Shown here: positions 9,174 through 17,675 of the stretch, in pieces
How positions within the stretch are numbered: position 1 is the first letter of the stretch
Layout: each line of letters begins with the position of its first letter
Assembly: GCA_963841205.1 (NCBI GenBank)
Contig: CAWJCH010000019.1
Location: 248,001 to 312,000, forward strand
DNA length: 64,000 nucleotides
Source: CAWAWP01 sp963841205
GTDB taxonomy: Bacteria; Chloroflexota; Ktedonobacteria; Ktedonobacterales; JADMIN01
Reading direction: 5' to 3'
Position numbers and translations under genes: made by a program
Notes under the pieces: generated by a model
Database searches by the model: none
Seen by the model: the letters and a program-made list of their open reading frames with translations, nothing else
Told to the model about the DNA's origin: nothing

Positions 9174-10094
9174 ATGCGAACTCGCGCCAGCGCGGACGGT
9201 GCGGCCGCCTCCTCGGGGGGGACGACGCTGCTTTCCTTCCTGCTCCCGATCCTGCTGGTGATCGCGGTGGTTGCCATCGAATCGGTGTTCGTCATCATCA
9301 AAGACCCCGCCGCTCGCCTCGCCCCGCACTACTACGTGGCCGTTGGTGACTCGCTCACCTTCGGGTTCCAGCCCGATCTCGACCTGACGGACGGCTTCAC
9401 GGACGATCTCTTCACCGATCTCCGCCCGGCTAGCGTCACCGACCTGGAGAACTTCGCGTGCGGCGGTGAGACCACCACTTCCATGATCCAAGGCGGTTGC
9501 ACATACCGCTTCGCGACCCACGTGCGCTATACGGGACCGCAGCTCGACGCCGCAGTCAAGTTCATCACGGCGCATCGCGGCCAGGTGGACCCCGTGACCA
9601 TGGAGATCGGCGCGAACGACGTGCTGCCCGACTTCAACCAGACGGACTGCACGGTCAATGCCAGTTCGGACGCTGATCTCGCCCTCGTCGACACCAACCT
9701 CACGCAGACGATACTGCCGCGCCTGATCGGCGCGCTCACCACGCCGGCTGGACACCGCACCGGCGACCTCGTGCTGCTCAACTATTACAACCCCTTCGCG
9801 CAAGAGTGCCCCAACTCGTCCACCTTCATCCACGATCTCAATGCCCATCTCGTCGCTGATGCGGCGCAGTTTCGCGTGTCCGTGGTTGACGTCTACTCCG
9901 CCTTCGGCGGCGATACCGGCCCCACCGCGAACGTCTGCACCTACACATGGATCTGCAGCTCGTACACCGACATTCATCCGACGATCCAGGGCTACCGCCT
10001 GATCGCCTCCACAATCGAGCAGTTGTTGGCCTATCCCAACGGCTCGATTCCCAATCCCGCGAGCACGCCCGCGCCGCCACCCGCCACCAATTGA
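9174..10094 (+). CDS. SGNH/GDSL hydrolase family protein, membrane-anchored
   Basis: 306 residues from ATG 9174, which has AAAGGAG upstream; the frame is open further 5' but without a better start. One transmembrane segment (about 19-40) is followed by an extracytoplasmic catalytic domain. Conserved blocks are visible: block I AVGDSLTFG with the nucleophile Ser, block II-like NFACGGETT, block III GANDV, and block V DIHPT with the Asp-x-x-His pair. Several cysteines (FACGG, GGCTY, QECPN, VCTYTWIC) suggest disulfides outside the cytoplasm. Family members are esterases or lipases with varied substrates; the substrate here cannot be deduced. The C-terminus is proline-rich. Confidence 0.85.
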   Translation: MRTRASADGAAASSGGTTLLSFLLPILLVIAVVAIESVFVIIKDPAARLAPHYYVAVGDSLTFGFQPDLDLTDGFTDDLFTDLRPASVTDLENFACGGETTTSMIQGGCTYRFATHVRYTGPQLDAAVKFITAHRGQVDPVTMEIGANDVLPDFNQTDCTVNASSDADLALVDTNLTQTILPRLIGALTTPAGHRTGDLVLLNYYNPFAQECPNSSTFIHDLNAHLVADAAQFRVSVVDVYSAFGGDTGPTANVCTYTWICSSYTDIHPTIQGYRLIASTIEQLLAYPNGSIPNPASTPAPPPATN

Positions 10095-10132
10095 GCACCC
10101 GCTGACACATCTTTGCCTTTGAGGAGGAGTCT

Positions 10133-10528
10133 ATGAGCCAGCATTCCCCCATCACGCCGCGCGTCATCGGCCTGGGTCTCGCCGTGCTCGCGGAGAGTTT
10201 GGTGGTGTTGAGCGTCGCCGAGCACATCCAGCTGCTGCCGATCGGCACAATCTACGCCAACCTCATCTCGGGCGTCCTCTTCCTGCTGCCGACGTTGATC
10301 GGCTTTCTCTCGAAGCGCTGGGAGGTCGCCATGTTGCTGGCCGGCCTGCCGTTCTGGGCGCTGGCGGTGGTCTACCTCTTCGTCGCGCGGCCCGTCTGGG
10401 ATATCGACGTCTTCGGCATCGGCGCGTTGGGTGAGCGCGCCGCCGCCGTCTCAGTGCTGACGCTCGCGCTCGCCTTCGCGGGCTGGCTGTTGCGCCGCAT
10501 CACCCCGGGCCTCATAACCATCGGGTAG
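10133..10528 (+). CDS. Four-helix membrane protein, unknown function
   Basis: 131 residues with a strong ribosome-binding site (GAGGAGGAG) before ATG 10133. Four hydrophobic segments are apparent, about 11-32, 38-58, 64-85 and 98-118, with positive residues (SKRWE, LLRR) on likely cytoplasmic loops. It starts 38 bp after the SGNH hydrolase and on the same strand, so the two are probably co-transcribed. No family recognised. Confidence 0.6.
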   Translation: MSQHSPITPRVIGLGLAVLAESLVVLSVAEHIQLLPIGTIYANLISGVLFLLPTLIGFLSKRWEVAMLLAGLPFWALAVVYLFVARPVWDIDVFGIGALGERAAAVSVLTLALAFAGWLLRRITPGLITIG

Positions 10529-10682
10529 CCGTACGCCCGCGTGCTACCCAACACCCCGGCGGTCGCCATCGCCCTCTATTGCCGAAGCAAGCTCACCGTG
10601 ACCCTCCAACCCGGCAGCCGTTGTGATATCCGGAGCGATCACACCTGAGCTCCAAGTCACCGACTCAAGGAGGACGTCACGA

Positions 10683-11769
10683 ATGCGCTGCGCTGCCTGC
10701 GGCCACGACATCACCATCCCGAACGCGGTCAGCTGCCCGAACTGCGGCCAGCCGCTGCCCGTCTCGACTCCACCCACTGCCCAGTATCCCGCAGCTCCGA
10801 GTCCGACGGAGCCACCAGCCGTCCAGTACGTTGCGCCGCCGAATCCGATGGTGCCGCCCGCTGGGACGGGTCCGTACTCGCAGCCGATGATGCCGCCTGC
10901 CGTGCCCGGATACTATTCGCAGCCGCTCGTGCCTCCGACGCCGATGGCAATGCCGTTGCCATCGGCTTCCTGGCAGCAGACCCCGCGGCTCTCGGAGATG
11001 CTCTCGCCGCTGCCGCCAGTCCGCAAGCGCAAGTTTCGGGTAGCTGTGCCGATTATCGCGAGCGTCGTGGTCGTTGCCGTCATCGTCGGGCTGCTCGTGG
11101 TGCTCAACGGCCAGGAGAACACCCTCGTGACCGGCGCCGCCAATTCCACCGCAACCGCGGACGCACCGCACACACCAGTCGCCGTCGTCGCCTATCAAAA
11201 CACCTTCGCGAGTTCGGCGGACGGATGGACCTCCGATGCGCACTGTTCCTTGGGTTCAGGCGGCTATCTCGTCAGCGGCGCCGGGTGCATCGGCCCGGTC
11301 GGTGACCTGCAAGACGTCGATGTCAAGGTCACAGTCGAGCAAGTCGCTGGGTCCACGCTCGCTGGGTATGGCATCATATTGCGCCACGTGGAAACCGATG
11401 TCCGCTACGACATCCTTATCAGCTCGCGCGGCGTGAAGACCCCTGGCTTGAGCCATGGGGAGGAAACGCCGCGCGCCGTCAGGCGCTCCCGACCACCGGA
11501 CACCAAACGACCAGGTGTGCGATACGTACGCTCTACCGCAGGGCCTGCGGGAAGGTACGCGTGTGGAGGTGGCTTCGGGCCACGACAGGACCGTGTACGA
11601 CGCTCCTAGCTCGCTAGGTGAGCGGTGGTCAGCCCAAGAATCCCCCGGCTTCAGCCGTGGGGAGTGGTCAATTGACGACAGCACCTACTCGCACGGTGGG
11701 ATCGGGTTCGTTAGCAACTCAAACGTCGACACCGTCATTACGGACCTCGTGGTGACGCGCCTTGGCTAG
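10683..11769 (+). pseudogene. Zinc-ribbon / single-TM protein with LamG-like C-terminal domain, interrupted by a 250-bp element
   Basis: Starts at ATG 10683 behind AAGGAGG. The N-terminus is a zinc ribbon (CAACGHDI...SCPNCGQP), then a proline-rich linker, a transmembrane helix at about 123-143, and an extracytoplasmic beta-rich domain resembling laminin-G/DUF1080 folds (FASSADGWTSDAHC...AGYGIILRH). The frame breaks after YDILI at 11420, where a 250-bp mobile element begins. The native C-terminus resumes after 11670 (DDSTYSHGGIGFVSNS... ending VVTRLG at 11769). Removing 11421-11670 rejoins the halves in frame as DILI-IDDSTY. The present reading frame instead runs into the element and stops at 11609, giving about 308 residues with a foreign tail. 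Confidence 0.8.
11421..11670 (+). mobile_element. 250-bp non-autonomous IS200/IS605-like element, copy C
   Basis: Nearly identical, in inverted orientation, to 48113-48360 and 57342-57591. It follows TTATC (11416-11420), begins with a left-end hairpin (CCCCTGG...CCATGGGG) and ends with CCCCCGGCTTCAGCCGTGGG followed by GAGTGGTCA(A). It contains no credible gene but several short hairpins. It has no terminal inverted repeats or target duplication, as expected for single-strand IS200/IS605 transposition. It splits the zinc-ribbon gene. Confidence 0.85.
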
Positions 11770-11788
11770 CACAACTCACCGGCACGAA

Positions 11789-11821
11789 AATGCCCCTCCT
11801 TCGCGTTGAAGGAGGGGCATT
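11789..11821 (-). terminator. Rho-independent terminator of the glutamate dehydrogenase gene
   Basis: A perfect 13-bp stem (AATGCCCCTCCTT with its complement) and a 7-nt loop lie 26 bp after the gdh stop codon. On the minus strand the stem is followed by TTTTCG. It may also end transcription of the convergent zinc-ribbon gene. Confidence 0.85.
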
Positions 11822-11846
11822 CGTGAAGCTCCGCCGGAGCGGTGGG

Positions 11847-13145
11847 CTACGGGTAGATGCCGCGGACCTGGGTGGCGTCGGCGACGCGGCTAACGGCGAC
11901 CAGGTAGGCCGCCATGCGGAAGTCGACTCCGGTGCTCTCGCGCTTCTCGTTGATGGCATGGAAGCTGTTGGTCATCACCGTTTCGAGCTTGCTGTTGATC
12001 TCGTCTTCCGACCAAAAGAAGTGCTGGAGGTCCTGTACCCACTCGAAGTAGCTAACGGTCACGCCGCCGGCGTTGGCGAGGATGTCCGGCACGACCGTGA
12101 TGCCGCGCCGCTTGAAGATGGCGTCCGCCTCGCGCGTGGTGGGGCCGTTCGCCGCCTCCACGATCAGCTTCGCCTGAATCCGCTCGGCGTTCTCGTGGGT
12201 AAGTTGACCTTCGAGCGCGGCGGGGATCACGATGTCGCACGGCAGCTCGAGCAGCGCCTTGCCGTCTACCGGCTGGGTGTTGGGCATGCCAGCCAGCTCG
12301 TGATGCTCCGCGACATAGTGGAGCGCCCAAGGTACATCGATGCCGTCGGGGTTGTAGATGCCGCCATGGACATCGCTGAGGCCGACGATCGTGCAGCCCA
12401 TCTTGTGAAGGAGCTTAGCCGTAATCGAGCCGACGTTGCCGAAACCCTGGATCACTACCCTAGCGCCCTCGAACGGTAAGCCAAGTACGGCGCAGGCTTC
12501 GCGCGTGGTGATCGCCACGCCGCGCCCCGTCGCCTCCATGCGGCCCTCACTGCCGCCGATGTTCAGCGGTTTGCCCGTCACCACGGCGGGGACGGAGTAG
12601 CCCATGTGCATCGAGTAGGTGTCCATGATCCAGGCCATGATCTGCGGGTTGGTGTTGACGTCCGGCGCGGGGATGTCGCTCTGCGGCCCGATGATACCAG
12701 CGATCTCGGTGGTGTAGCGGCGGGTCATGCGCTCAAGCTCTTTCGGCGACATGGACTGCGGGTCGCAGATCACGCCGCCCTTCGCGCCGCCGAAGGGGAT
12801 GTTGACGACGGCGCACTTCCACGTCATCCACATCGCCAGCGCGCGCACCTCGTCAATGCTGACGTTGCGGTCGTAGCGAATGCCGCCTTTGGCCGGGCCC
12901 CTATTGATGTTGTGCTGGACACGATAGCCGGTGAACATCTTCACCTTGCCATTGTCCATGCGCACGGGGAAGTTGATGGTTAGCTCGCGCTTCGGCGCAC
13001 GAAGGATTGCACGAGTATCATCGTTCAGTTGCAGCAGATCGGCGGCGGCGTCGAACTGCGCCACGGCCACGGCGAACGCGTTGAGCTCTTCGGCGTGGCT
13101 CACCGCCGACGCTCCGCTCACTACCTCAGGTTCTTTGATCGCCAC
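11847..13145 (-). CDS. gdhA: Glutamate dehydrogenase
   Basis: 432 residues, a typical size for hexameric GDH of the short bacterial/archaeal class. It interconverts glutamate and 2-oxoglutarate plus ammonia, linking nitrogen and carbon metabolism in the cytoplasm. Visible motifs: RVQHNINRGPAKGGIRY (substrate region), the catalytic-lysine segment PFGGAKGGV, DIPAPDVNT, and the dinucleotide-binding GFGNVGSITA in the second domain. The start is GTG 13145 with GAGGAGGA at good spacing; an ATG is absent. Cofactor preference (NAD or NADP) cannot be assigned with confidence. The gene is followed by a strong terminator and appears monocistronic. Confidence 0.95.
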   Translation of the reverse strand: MAIKEPEVVSGASAVSHAEELNAFAVAVAQFDAAADLLQLNDDTRAILRAPKRELTINFPVRMDNGKVKMFTGYRVQHNINRGPAKGGIRYDRNVSIDEVRALAMWMTWKCAVVNIPFGGAKGGVICDPQSMSPKELERMTRRYTTEIAGIIGPQSDIPAPDVNTNPQIMAWIMDTYSMHMGYSVPAVVTGKPLNIGGSEGRMEATGRGVAITTREACAVLGLPFEGARVVIQGFGNVGSITAKLLHKMGCTIVGLSDVHGGIYNPDGIDVPWALHYVAEHHELAGMPNTQPVDGKALLELPCDIVIPAALEGQLTHENAERIQAKLIVEAANGPTTREADAIFKRRGITVVPDILANAGGVTVSYFEWVQDLQHFFWSEDEINSKLETVMTNSFHAINEKRESTGVDFRMAAYLVAVSRVADATQVRGIYP

Positions 13146-13456
13146 AGGACAACATCCTCCTCATTTGGCCGACAATGGCCCGGTTGGAGCACCATCGCTC
13201 CACAGCCGGCGTTGGCTGTTCGGGGCAACCTCCGTCACATGGGAGGCCGCTCCACTTGGGCATGCGCGATAACTCTCGGCATGCTGGGACGAATGCTAAA
13301 GGGACACTAGGAACGCTCTCTTCGGTATAACGTGCGACGGCACGGAGTTGCTTGGTGACTTGAGTTAAGAATCACCCCACATCCGGCGACTTACCTCCAC
13401 TGCACATCGCCTGCCAACGCGGATGGGCGGAATGTGGCGATGCAGGAGGAGTGGAG
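13146..13456. other. Intergenic region between gdh and queD
   Basis: About 310 bp without a gene. It holds the gdh leader and promoter (minus strand) and the region downstream of queD. No recognised riboswitch or convincing terminator was seen. Confidence 0.5.
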
Positions 13457-13972
13457 CTACCCCGGAGGGCCTTCGGCGCGGTAGGCGTGCAGGTCCAGTG
13501 TGAAGAAAGCCGTCTGCATCTCGGTCTCTTCCACGCCGACGGTGAGGCGGTCGAGCGTCTGGCCCACACCAAGGTCGTCCAGCGCCGAGACGATGCGCTG
13601 TGTGAGCAGCTCGGCCAGGCGCTCGGCGGTGACATTGTCGACGTCTAGCGGGACGACGGAGGAGTGCGCCAGCGAATAGCGCGTGTCGGCGTTGTAGACG
13701 AGGTCCCACGTGTCCTCTCGCTCCGTCACCGTTAGATAGGGGTTGCGCAGCGGCAGCAGGAAGCGGTGATCCCATTCTTTGCAGAGCGCGCGTACGATGC
13801 GCTTCATCGCGACGAAGTCGAAAACGTAGCTGTCCGCCGTGAGGGCGCCCTCGGCCTCGACGCGCACGCCATAGTTATGTCCGTGTAGCGGCTCGCACTC
13901 GCCCTCAAAAGTGATGAAGTGAGCCGCGCTGAAGCCCAAGTTACCGCGCTCAATGAGGATCTTCCAAGACAT
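13457..13972 (-). CDS. queD: 6-carboxytetrahydropterin synthase / 6-pyruvoyl-tetrahydropterin synthase family (QueD-like)
   Basis: 171 residues from ATG 13972, preceded by GGAGGGACGAG. The family converts dihydroneopterin triphosphate to 6-carboxytetrahydropterin in the queuosine/7-deazaguanine pathway, or to 6-pyruvoyl-tetrahydropterin. The zinc ligands are visible as the His of SAAHF and the two His of LHGHNYG, with the catalytic Cys in CEPLHGH. The distal Glu (VGVEETEM) matches the family's C-terminal pterin-anchoring glutamate. The frame is open to 14086, but that extension lacks family similarity. No other queuosine gene is in the window, so the exact product is inferred. Confidence 0.85.
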   Translation of the reverse strand: MSWKILIERGNLGFSAAHFITFEGECEPLHGHNYGVRVEAEGALTADSYVFDFVAMKRIVRALCKEWDHRFLLPLRNPYLTVTEREDTWDLVYNADTRYSLAHSSVVPLDVDNVTAERLAELLTQRIVSALDDLGVGQTLDRLTVGVEETEMQTAFFTLDLHAYRAEGPPG

Positions 13973-14098
13973 CCGCGCCCTCGTCCCTCCGCAGGCTCGC
14001 TGTGTTGCGGCAGGAGGACAGGCGTTGCCAGCAAACACTTCTCGCGTCCTTGGATTATAGCATCGACCGGATAGGCGGGCAATCACGTGGTCGCGCGC

Positions 14099-14887
14099 CT
14101 ATAGGACGGTTAGCAACTCAACGCCGTCTTCCGTGATGGCGAGGGAGTGCTCGAATTGTGCCGAGCGCGAGCCATCCGCCGTCTTGACGGTCCACTCATC
14201 GGACATGGTGCGGATGTCGGGTTTGCCGGCATTGATCATCGGCTCGATGGTGAAGACCATGCCCGGCTGAATGCGCATGCCGGTGCCCGATTTGCCGTAG
14301 TGCAGCACGGTGGGCTCTTCCCACAGCGCACGGCCGACACCGTGACCGGCGAGCTCACGCACGGAGGAGAAGCCCTGCGCCTCGGCGTACTGCTGCACGG
14401 CGGCGCCGATGTCACCCAACGTGTGTCCCGCGCCAGCCTGCGCGATACCGAGCTCCAGGCAGGTCATCGCGGTGTCTACGAGCTTATGGGACTGTTTGTC
14501 AATTTTGCCAACCGCGAAGGTACGGCAGGCGTCGCCGACCCAGCCCTTGTAGAGGGTACCTATGTCGATGCCGATGATGTCGCCCTCTTGGAGCACCTCT
14601 TTGGCGCTAGGGATGCCGTGGCAGATGACATCGTTGACGGCGACGCAGATCGTCGCCGGGAACGGGGGCCGCACCACCTTGCCTCGCCTGTCCGTCACGC
14701 TGCCGTAGCCCTTGTACATCGGCAGCGCGCCACTCTTGCGGATGAACTCCTCGGCGATGCGGTCCAGATCGGCGGTGCTGACGCCAGGGACGACGTGCGG
14801 TCGCAGCGCCTCATAGGTTTCGGCGACGATGCGGCCGGCGTCGCGCAATAACGCCACTTGCTGGCGCGTCTTCAGGGTTACAGCCAT
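14099..14887 (-). CDS. map: Methionine aminopeptidase, type I
   Basis: 262 residues, standard for MetAP-I, which removes the N-terminal methionine from nascent proteins. Metal-binding residues can be located: Asp in GIDIGTLY, Asp in GWVGDACRTF, His in ELAGHGVGR, Glu in TIEPMI and Glu in AQFEHSLA; the substrate-side His is in CHGIP. No N-terminal zinc-finger extension is present. It lies upstream of queD, about 125 bp away in the same direction. The promoter side carries a 12-bp tandem duplication at 14929-14952. Confidence 0.95.
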   Translation of the reverse strand: MAVTLKTRQQVALLRDAGRIVAETYEALRPHVVPGVSTADLDRIAEEFIRKSGALPMYKGYGSVTDRRGKVVRPPFPATICVAVNDVICHGIPSAKEVLQEGDIIGIDIGTLYKGWVGDACRTFAVGKIDKQSHKLVDTAMTCLELGIAQAGAGHTLGDIGAAVQQYAEAQGFSSVRELAGHGVGRALWEEPTVLHYGKSGTGMRIQPGMVFTIEPMINAGKPDIRTMSDEWTVKTADGSRSAQFEHSLAITEDGVELLTVL

Positions 14888-14928
14888 GACGAAGTTGCTC
14901 TTTTCAGCGATTGATTACTCGGGGTACG

Positions 14929-14952
14929 CGATGGGTATCTCGATGGGTATCT
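14929..14952. repeat. 12-bp perfect tandem duplication upstream of map
   Basis: CGATGGGTATCT occurs twice back to back, 42 to 65 bp upstream of the map start. It may change promoter spacing or simply be a slippage product. Confidence 0.8.
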
Positions 14953-14985
14953 ATAGTGTACCGCACGCGGCAGAGGCGAGCGATG

Positions 14986-16230
14986 ATCTGACACTCCGCA
15001 CGGGCTAAGGCCCGACGGGTTCTCGGTTCGTCGCCCCGGCCATCGCCGGGACTCCCCGAAGGCGCTGCCCGCGCCCTTGGATGTTCCTGGCCGCGTTCTC
15101 GTCGCGGTCTAAGACCAGGCCACAGGATGTGCAGACATGCGTGCGCACACTCAGCGATTTCTGGACGCGCCGCCCACAGCCGCTACAGTCCTGCGAGGTA
15201 GACGCCGGGGGGACCGCTTCCACTCGCTTACCGGCGCATGCTGCCTTGTACGCGAGGAGAGAGAGGAATCGGCCCCATCCGGCATCCTGCATGCTTTTGT
15301 TGCGGCCGGCCTTGCGGCCGGCCCCGTTGTGTCCGTAGCTCCCGGCGCCGTCCGGCTGCGGTGCTGGGCGTCTGCTCAGGTTGGCGATCTGGATCGCCTC
15401 CACGTAGACCGTGTCGTACCGGCGCACGAGGCCCAGCGCCGTCTTGTGGTGGAAGTCGCCGCGCTGCCGGCGCACGTGCTGGTGCTGCTTGGCGCACTGG
15501 ACCGCCGCCTTCTTGCGGCGATTGCTCCCCTTCTTGCGGCGGGATGCCCGCCGCTGGGCTTTCTTCAGCGCCTTCTCGGCTTTGCGGTGGTGGCGCGGGT
15601 TCTCGACGGCGTCGCCGTTCGCCGTGATGAGGAACACCGTGAGCCCGACGTCGATGCCGGTCTCGTTGCCGGTGCGCGGCAGCGGCTCGGTAGGCACCAC
15701 GGCACACGAGCAGCAGACGTACCACCCATCGGCCTCTTTGGAGATGGTGACGGTCTTGATGCTGCCCTCGATCGGGCGACTCCACCGGACGGCGATGCGG
15801 CCGATCTTGGAGAGCACCAGACAGCCGTTATCGAGCCGAGCGCCGTTGCCATACTCCTTGTAGGTGAAGGAGTGCCAGCGGGTGCGCCCCTGGAAGCGGG
15901 GAAACCCCGGCGTCTCGCCGTTCGCCAGGCGGCGGAAGAACGCCTGATAGGTCTTGTCGAGGCGGGCCAGCACGTCTTGCAGGACATGGCTGTGGATGGC
16001 GGCGTACTCCGGGAACGCGGCGCGGATCGCCTTCAGCTCGGCTTCCTGCTGGTAGCGCGTGACCGAGACGTGGCACCGTTGCCAGGCCGTGATGCGCTGC
16101 TCCAGTGCCGTGTTGTAGAGCACGCGACAGCGCCAGAGCACCTCGTCTAACGGCCGCTCTTGCGCGGGCGTCGGCCTAAGTTTCTCCTTGTAGGTCTTGC
16201 GCACCGTTGGCTGCTGCATGTGGTGCTATT
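14986..16230 (-). mobile_element. tnpB-only IS200/IS605-type element (IS1341-like)
   Basis: A single intact tnpB lies before a right-end hairpin (CCCGTCGGGCCTTAGCCCGT) that ends in GGAGTGTCAGAT near 14986. No tnpA is adjacent. The same 12-nt terminal string GGAGTGTCAGAT closes the non-autonomous element at 61841-62232. The upstream border is not defined by sequence and is approximate. Confidence 0.7.
15005..16219 (-). CDS. tnpB: TnpB, IS605 OrfB-family RNA-guided nuclease
   Basis: 404 residues, full length, starting MQQPTVRKTYKEKLRPTPAQ, the N-terminal strand that the copy at 4013-5068 has lost. RuvC-like residues are present: Asp in GIDVGLTV, Glu in YVEAIQIANL and Asp in RDENAARN. The zinc ribbon is CSGCG...CTSCG. 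A basic lysine/arginine-rich segment (RRKKGSNRRKK) lies in the middle. An insert around GAGSYGHNGAGRKAG is encoded by a perfect palindromic GC stretch (15303-15326) and is absent from the other TnpB. TnpB proteins are omega-RNA-guided DNA nucleases; the downstream right-end hairpin is the likely omega-RNA scaffold. With no tnpA, mobility would need help in trans. Confidence 0.92.
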   Translation of the reverse strand: MQQPTVRKTYKEKLRPTPAQERPLDEVLWRCRVLYNTALEQRITAWQRCHVSVTRYQQEAELKAIRAAFPEYAAIHSHVLQDVLARLDKTYQAFFRRLANGETPGFPRFQGRTRWHSFTYKEYGNGARLDNGCLVLSKIGRIAVRWSRPIEGSIKTVTISKEADGWYVCCSCAVVPTEPLPRTGNETGIDVGLTVFLITANGDAVENPRHHRKAEKALKKAQRRASRRKKGSNRRKKAAVQCAKQHQHVRRQRGDFHHKTALGLVRRYDTVYVEAIQIANLSRRPAPQPDGAGSYGHNGAGRKAGRNKSMQDAGWGRFLSLLAYKAACAGKRVEAVPPASTSQDCSGCGRRVQKSLSVRTHVCTSCGLVLDRDENAARNIQGRGQRLRGVPAMAGATNREPVGP

Positions 16231-16348
16231 CTGTCTGATTGGCACGGAACCGGCAAGGGCCGAGGCCGAGAGCGCCTTCCCACTGCCGTTGAAACGGCGT
16301 GACTTGCGGCGGGTCCAAGCCGTTTTATGTCAGGGGCGGCGGCGAGGA

Positions 16349-16525
16349 TCAGTGCGTAGCCGCGGGTGTCTTCTCGTCAGCCGTCTCGGCTTGCTCGTGC
16401 TCCAACTCCATCTCAGATTCGGTCGGGATCCGCAGCGAGCGGCGAAAAAAGGCAACGATGACGAGTCCGAAGATCACCCAGATGGCGACGACAATTATCA
16501 CCGGCAAGACATCCGTGAAGTCCAT
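16349..16525 (-). CDS. Small single-pass membrane protein
   Basis: 58 residues from ATG 16525, which follows AAGGGCGG; an extended frame to 16597 lacks a good site. One hydrophobic helix (about 8-29, IIVVAIWVIFGLVIVAFF) is followed by an acidic tail rich in Glu. Function not recognised. The intergenic DNA on its upstream side (16526-16789) shows nothing else. Confidence 0.5.
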   Translation of the reverse strand: MDFTDVLPVIIVVAIWVIFGLVIVAFFRRSLRIPTESEMELEHEQAETADEKTPAATH

Positions 16526-16789
16526 GATGATTCCGCCCTTTGAAACGCGCAGACTGAACTGTTTCACATCATAATGCATGCCGACCGGGGATGTCACGTA
16601 CGTCGGGGCATACGCTTCACACGCTTGCCGCGTTACGAGTTATGGAAGAGCGTAGCATAGACGCTCCGCCAGGGCGATAGCCCATATTTACATGCGTTCT
16701 TCGTGCGCGGTCGGGTTCTCGCGGTGAGGAATTGGCGTGACAGGGCGCCTCATTGCCCGTGACCCTCGCCCCTACGGCATTTTGGTGGT

Positions 16790-17575
16790 TTACGATTCGG
16801 CAGAAGTGGGTTCCTCGGTGGGCAGGGGGGTGGCGGGCTCGTCGCCGCGTTCGGCTTCGTCTTTGCCCTGGGGCGCGAGCGGGACCCAGCCGATACGCTC
16901 CGGCTGATCGAGATCGCGGATGTGCAGGTCGTCGCCGTAGCTCATCAGCCGCCAAAATGCTTCGCGGGACTTCGTCACGTTGCCCCAACTCTCGTCGCGC
17001 TGCTCGCGCCGCCAATGGGTGATCGAGGTGTTGCGGGTATCCACGCGGGCCAATGGCGGCGTCAACGTCGGCAAGCCGAAGAATAGGACGAGCGAAGCGT
17101 CGATGACTCCGCCGTGGCAGAAGACGGCAATGGTCTTGCCGGCGTGCTCTTTGGCGAAGCGGTCGAGCGCGGCGCCAACGCGCAGGACGAATTGCCCCCA
17201 CGTCTCGGCGCCGGGCGCGACGGCGGCGAACGGGTCATTGCGGAAGTTGGGCAGCTTGTCTTTGATGTCGGCCCATGGCAAGCCGTCCCACTCGCCAGGG
17301 CGCATCTCCTGTACGTCGTCGTCGAAGACGATCGGCAGGCCGAGTGCAGGCTGGACGATTTCGGCCGTTTGCCTGGCGCGCGGCAAGGTACTGGCGATGA
17401 TAACGTCGGCCGCGATCTCGCGGGTCGCGGCGAGGCGGTCACGCAGCCGCTCGGCCTGCCGGCGCCCATGCGGGGTGAGGCCCTCGTCGCCCTTCATGCC
17501 GGCGACGATTTTGTAGGGCGGGACGTTGCAGTACGCCTCGCCGTGGCGGATGAGGTAGAGGTGGGTGTTGGTCAC
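16790..17575 (-). CDS. Histidine phosphatase family protein (phosphoglycerate mutase-like)
   Basis: 261 residues from GTG 17575. The catalytic signature LIRHGEAYCN contains the phospho-accepting His; partner residues are Arg in STLPRARQTA, Glu in MRPGEWDGL and the second His in VFCHGGVID. This branch includes cofactor-dependent mutases, alpha-ribazole phosphatases and broad phosphatases; the substrate cannot be told from sequence. The C-terminal 40 residues are a Pro/Glu-rich tail unlike the catalytic core. It lies downstream of the unknown gene 17676-18707 in the same direction with about 100 bp between. Confidence 0.88.
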   Translation of the reverse strand: MTNTHLYLIRHGEAYCNVPPYKIVAGMKGDEGLTPHGRRQAERLRDRLAATREIAADVIIASTLPRARQTAEIVQPALGLPIVFDDDVQEMRPGEWDGLPWADIKDKLPNFRNDPFAAVAPGAETWGQFVLRVGAALDRFAKEHAGKTIAVFCHGGVIDASLVLFFGLPTLTPPLARVDTRNTSITHWRREQRDESWGNVTKSREAFWRLMSYGDDLHIRDLDQPERIGWVPLAPQGKDEAERGDEPATPLPTEEPTSAES

Positions 17576-17675
17576 GCAGGGGTGCCTTTCGACGAAATCC
17601 CCGGCATGAATGCCCGGGCGCTAATCCCCGATGGGGATGTTACGAGAGGTGCGTCGCTCTATCTCCAGCTTGTGA

